Assembly: GCA_024276295.1 (NCBI GenBank)
Contig: JAJRXN010000287.1
Span: 1 to 8,349, forward strand
Source: Acidobacteriota bacterium
GTDB lineage: Bacteria > Acidobacteriota > Polarisedimenticolia > J045
DNA: 8,349 bases
Direction: 5' to 3'
The notes beneath the pieces were generated by a model that saw nothing but the letters and a program-made list of their open reading frames with translations, had not been told where the DNA came from and made no database searches. The position numbers were made by a program, and so were the translations under genes. Below are positions 5,575 through 8,349 of the stretch, piece after piece. Every line of letters starts with the position of its first letter. Positions within the stretch are counted from its first letter, which is position 1.

Positions 5575-7417
5575 CGAGCAGCTGCTCCACGGAGTCCATG
5601 ATCGCCTCCATGCGGGCGATCGTCGAGCGGATCGGTTCCGGTCGGCTCATGTCCACGCCGGCATCGGCCAGCAGCTCCACGGGGGGGGCGGCCGAGCCGC
5701 GGCTCAGGAAGCGGCGGTAAGCGCGCCGCGTCGCCTCGTCGCCGGCGCGGAGCCGGTCGGCCAGCTCCATCGCGGCGATGAAGCTGGTCGCGTACTGGTA
5801 GACGTAGAAGTTGTAGTGGAAGTGCGGAACGAACGCCCACTCCACCGCGTAGCGCTCGTCGATCTCGACGATGTCGCGGTCCGCGCCATGGTACCGGCGC
5901 ACGAGGTCGAGATAGTGCCGGCTCAGCGAGTCGCCGGTCAGCGCCTCGCCCCGCTCGACGAGGCGGTGGAGGTCCAGTTCGAACTTCGCGAACAGCGTCT
6001 GGCGAAAGACCGTGCCGCGGATCCCGTCGAGCATGTGCCCGAGCAGCCCGAGCCGGGACTCGGGGCTGTCGGCCCGATCGAGCAGGTGCCAGGTGAGCAG
6101 GATCTCGTTGACCGTCGAGGCGACCTCGGCGACGAACACCGTGTAGTGCGCCGTCGGGTACGGCTGGTGCTCCTGCGAGAACAGCGAGTGCATCAGGTGG
6201 CCGCTCTCGTGGGCCAGGGTCGAGAGGCTGTGATAGTCGTCCTGGTGATTGAGCAGCATGTAGGGATGCACGCCGTAGGCGCCGTAGTTGACGTACGCGC
6301 CGCTGCGCTTGGACGGCGCCGGATCGACGTGGACCCAGCCGCCGGCCAGAGCCTGGCCGAGCCGGCGGACGTAGTCGGCGCCCAGCGGCTGCAGAGCTTC
6401 GAGGGTGATCGCCCGCGCCTCGTCCCAGTCCGGCTCGATCCGGATCGACGGCGTGAGCGGAACGTGCAGGTCGTGATAGGCGAGCCGATCGAGGCCCAGG
6501 CAGCGCCGGCGCAACGCGAAGTAGCGATGCAGGGCGGGGATGGCGTGTTCGATCTCCTCGATCAGCATCTCGTAGAGCCGGGAGGGAATCTCGTTGGGGT
6601 CGAGAGCGGCCTCGAGGGAGTCCCGGTAGTGGCGGACGCGGGCCTCGAACACGTGTTCCTTGACCGTGCCGTAGATCGCGGCACCGAGGCTGCCGCGGAA
6701 ATCACCAAGCCGGTCGTAGAAGGCGTGGAATCCGCGCTCGCGGTCCTCGCGGCAGGCGAGAACGCGTACCCGCGCGTAGCCGTTCTGGTCGAGCCGCAGC
6801 CGCGATCCGTCGGACAGTTCGATCTCGGGCCACGGAAGCTCGGCGTCGCGCAGCAGGCCGGCGATCGTCGCCCCCGTGCCGCGGATCAGCGTCGCCTGAC
6901 CGAGCAGCTCCTCGCGGGCGCGGTCGAGGACGTGGGGGCGCCGTCGTTCGAGTCGTTCGAGGAACCGCCGGTAGGGAGACAGGCGCGGCTCCGCGGCGAG
7001 CATCGCGGCGAGCTTGTCCGGCGGAATCGCGAGGATCGCCGGCTCGACCCAGGACGTCCGCGCCGAGACCTCCGCCGCCAGCGCCTCGACCGACTGCCGC
7101 ATCGCTCGCGGCGCGGGAGCGGAGACGTCCTCGTCGGCGAGCAGCGAGGCATAGGTATGAAGCAGATTCATCCGGCGGTCGATGTCGAAGACCCGGCCGA
7201 GGATCCGCACGAGATGCTCGGGGTCGGCCGGCAGGCAGGCCGCCTCCGGTTCGATCGTCTCGATCTCGGCGCGCAGCGCATCGAACTCGCGTCGCCACGC
7301 GTCCTGGTCCGGAAAGATCGCGGAGACGTTCCACGTCCGGCCTGCCCGCGCGCCGGCTCCGGAAGCGCGGTCTTCCGTCCGCGCGCCGCCGCCTGCCTCG
7401 TGATCCCGTTGCGCCAC
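5564..7417 (-). CDS. pepF: Oligoendopeptidase F-type M3 family metallopeptidase
   Basis: This 617-residue zinc peptidase, expected in the cytoplasm, should hydrolyse oligopeptides. The zinc site is LAHESGHLMHS (H403, E404, H407) with the third ligand E431 in FVAEVAST, 28 residues on, as in the M3 family. Upstream of it is the substrate-loop block SKRSGAYVNYGAYG, and the C-terminus carries AGVDMSRPEPI, both typical of PepF. The N-terminal WNVSAIFPDQDAW block at about 29-41 is where PepF proteins usually begin, so the first 27 residues are a polar, probably disordered extension. The length is close to the usual 600 or so. The start is GTG with GAGGA at 7422-7426 and a 4-base spacer. It follows the HEAT-repeat gene by 17 bases and precedes the permease by 42, so all three are probably co-transcribed. 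An uninterrupted run of eight C on the coding strand (5681-5688) lies near the 3' end; the frame is intact across it. The family is secure, the peptide specificity is not. Confidence 0.94.
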   Translation of the reverse strand: MAQRDHEAGGGARTEDRASGAGARAGRTWNVSAIFPDQDAWRREFDALRAEIETIEPEAACLPADPEHLVRILGRVFDIDRRMNLLHTYASLLADEDVSAPAPRAMRQSVEALAAEVSARTSWVEPAILAIPPDKLAAMLAAEPRLSPYRRFLERLERRRPHVLDRAREELLGQATLIRGTGATIAGLLRDAELPWPEIELSDGSRLRLDQNGYARVRVLACREDRERGFHAFYDRLGDFRGSLGAAIYGTVKEHVFEARVRHYRDSLEAALDPNEIPSRLYEMLIEEIEHAIPALHRYFALRRRCLGLDRLAYHDLHVPLTPSIRIEPDWDEARAITLEALQPLGADYVRRLGQALAGGWVHVDPAPSKRSGAYVNYGAYGVHPYMLLNHQDDYHSLSTLAHESGHLMHSLFSQEHQPYPTAHYTVFVAEVASTVNEILLTWHLLDRADSPESRLGLLGHMLDGIRGTVFRQTLFAKFELDLHRLVERGEALTGDSLSRHYLDLVRRYHGADRDIVEIDERYAVEWAFVPHFHYNFYVYQYATSFIAAMELADRLRAGDEATRRAYRRFLSRGSAAPPVELLADAGVDMSRPEPIRSTIARMEAIMDSVEQLLGTG

Positions 7418-7434
7418 GGAGTCCTCGCCCGTCT

Positions 7435-8349
7435 CTAGCGGCGTCCGTTCGCGCTGCGGCGGGCCGCATTCCGGACGCTGGCCACCGGATCCTTGAGCAG
7501 ACGGTCGAGGGCCGCGGTCGCCTCGGGCTGATCGAACGCGCGCAGGGCGCGGGCCACTTCCTCGCGGACGGCGGGCTCCGTGTCGTCGACGAGCTGGATC
7601 AGCGCGGTCAGGGCGCTCGCGCCCCCGATCCGGCCGAGAGCCTCGGCGACCTTCAGGCGCACCTGCGTGTTGTCCCGGCTGCGGTCGGCGGCGAGCGCGC
7701 TGAGCGCGGGAACCTGGGTCTTGTCGCCGATCTGTCCGAGTCCCTCGATCGCCATCATCTTCACGCCGGCACTCGTGTCGGCGAGGAACGCGGCGAGCGC
7801 CTCGGCGGCCGGCCGGCCCAGGCCGGCGAGGGCGCCTGCCGCTTCCAGTCGCACGGCGGGCGAAAGATCGTCCTTGAGCGACAGCAGATCGGGAATCGCC
7901 TTCGTGCCGAGCATGTCGGCGAGCGTCAGCGCGGCGGTGGCGCGGACGTTCTCGTCCTTTTCCTCGCGGAGGACGCGCCGCACGTCCTTCGCTGCCGCGG
8001 GGTCGGCGATCACCCGCAGTGCGCGGAGCGCGAAGCGCCGGACGCGCGGTTCCGCGTGAGAGAGTTCCCGGGCGATCATCGGAACGGCCTCCCGGTCACG
8101 CATCTGCATCAGCGCCTCCATGGCGCCGATCTTCACCGGAACTGCCGGATCCGAGACGATCTCCCGCAGGGCCGGGACTGCCGACGGATCCTTGATGCGT
8201 GCCAGGGCGCGGGCGGCGGCGGCTCGCACCAGGTCCGACGGGCGCTGTCGGGCGGGGGCGCGCCCCTTTTCCGCCTTCTGCGGCGCCGGCTTCGGCAGCA
8301 GCGAAATCAGCACCTTGACGGCCTCGGGCCCGGCGATCGTGGCCAGCGC
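7435..8349 (-). CDS. HEAT-repeat (PBS lyase-like) protein, N-terminus cut by the window edge
   Basis: The frame is open to the right edge: residues ALATIAGPEAVK precede the GTG at 8313 and already read as half of a HEAT repeat, so the true start is outside the window. About nine units of 30-33 residues follow, each of the form xxVRxxAAxALxxIxDPxAVPALxxLL, for example DLVRAAAARALARIKDPS, PRVRRFALRALRVIADPA, PAVRLEAAGALAGLG, VRLKVAEALGRIGG and PAVREEVARALRAFDQPE, ending in RRSANGRR. The first visible unit is split from the second by a Pro/Lys/Arg-rich linker of about 25 residues. Such alpha-solenoids are protein-binding scaffolds, and no enzymatic motif is present in the visible part; other domains could lie upstream. 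Signal peptide and location cannot be judged. The stop codon lies 17 bases before the M3 peptidase start, so the pair is probably co-transcribed. The phycobilin-lyase link is only by repeat type; a bilin-lyase role is not suggested. Confidence 0.9.
   Translation of the reverse strand, partial: ALATIAGPEAVKVLISLLPKPAPQKAEKGRAPARQRPSDLVRAAAARALARIKDPSAVPALREIVSDPAVPVKIGAMEALMQMRDREAVPMIARELSHAEPRVRRFALRALRVIADPAAAKDVRRVLREEKDENVRATAALTLADMLGTKAIPDLLSLKDDLSPAVRLEAAGALAGLGRPAAEALAAFLADTSAGVKMMAIEGLGQIGDKTQVPALSALAADRSRDNTQVRLKVAEALGRIGGASALTALIQLVDDTEPAVREEVARALRAFDQPEATAALDRLLKDPVASVRNAARRSANGRR

Noticed and set aside
4230..5840. A 536-codon minus-strand open frame overlapping the permease in another frame
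   Set aside because: It is a frame-shifted shadow rich in Arg, Pro, Ala and Gly that crosses three real genes, while the permease frame carries family signatures and membrane segments.
4496..7438. A 980-codon plus-strand open frame antisense to both the permease and the M3 peptidase genes
   Set aside because: Its codons are the exact reverse complements of the real codons of both minus-strand genes, which happen to share a frame across the 42-base gap. It stays open because TTA, CTA and TCA codons are absent in such GC-rich genes. The translation is rich in Arg, Glu, Gln, His, Asp and Val, with no recognisable domain.
7812..7827. GGCCGGC-type inverted repeat within the HEAT gene
   Set aside because: Very short loop of two bases and composed of GC-rich Gly/Ala/Arg/Pro codons; expected at this base composition.
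7435..8313. Treating the HEAT-repeat gene as complete from GTG 8313
   Set aside because: The frame upstream to 8349 is open and reads as a further repeat; there is no evidence for a start at 8313.

Overview
The window is chromosomal-type DNA of high G+C bias (third codon positions are nearly all G or C), densely packed with protein genes and lacking RNA genes, mobile elements or CRISPR arrays that I can see. GTG starts, near-absence of A/T-ending codons, a Thr-type 'sulfatase' ending in a GLGYV-like tail, a lipoprotein M49-like peptidase and a HEAT-repeat protein together suggest a high-GC environmental Gram-negative bacterium. Acidobacteriota, Myxococcota or a similar lineage would fit, but this is an inference from protein style and not a firm assignment.

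Layout: three genes on the plus strand (sulfatase-like hydrolase, cut at the left edge; glycine C-acetyltransferase kbl; lipoprotein M49-like metallopeptidase) face three genes on the minus strand (HEAT-repeat protein, cut at the right edge; oligoendopeptidase F-type M3 peptidase; AI-2E/TqsA-type membrane permease). The two groups converge tail to tail with only 12 bases between stop codons (4409-4420). The minus-strand genes are spaced by 17 and 42 bases and look like one transcript read HEAT -> pepF -> permease. On the plus strand, kbl has its own perfect TATAAT box in the 75-base gap after the sulfatase gene, so it probably starts a new transcript that may continue into the M49 gene.

Function: kbl converts 2-amino-3-ketobutyrate to glycine and acetyl-CoA in threonine breakdown. 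The M49-like lipoprotein and the M3 peptidase are zinc peptidases expected to act on short peptides, one on the envelope and one in the cytoplasm. A loose theme of peptide and amino-acid turnover is possible but not proven, and the usual kbl partner tdh is absent here.

The most notable points are: a membrane-anchored M49-like enzyme with a five-residue HEVAH zinc motif and an EEGKAD second motif instead of the classical HEXXGH/EECRAE; a sulfatase-fold enzyme with Thr in place of the formylglycine Cys/Ser; and short perfect inverted repeats at gene borders and inside the permease gene. Very long open frames antisense to the real genes are explained by base composition. I did not find convincing evidence of a wholly new multi-gene system.
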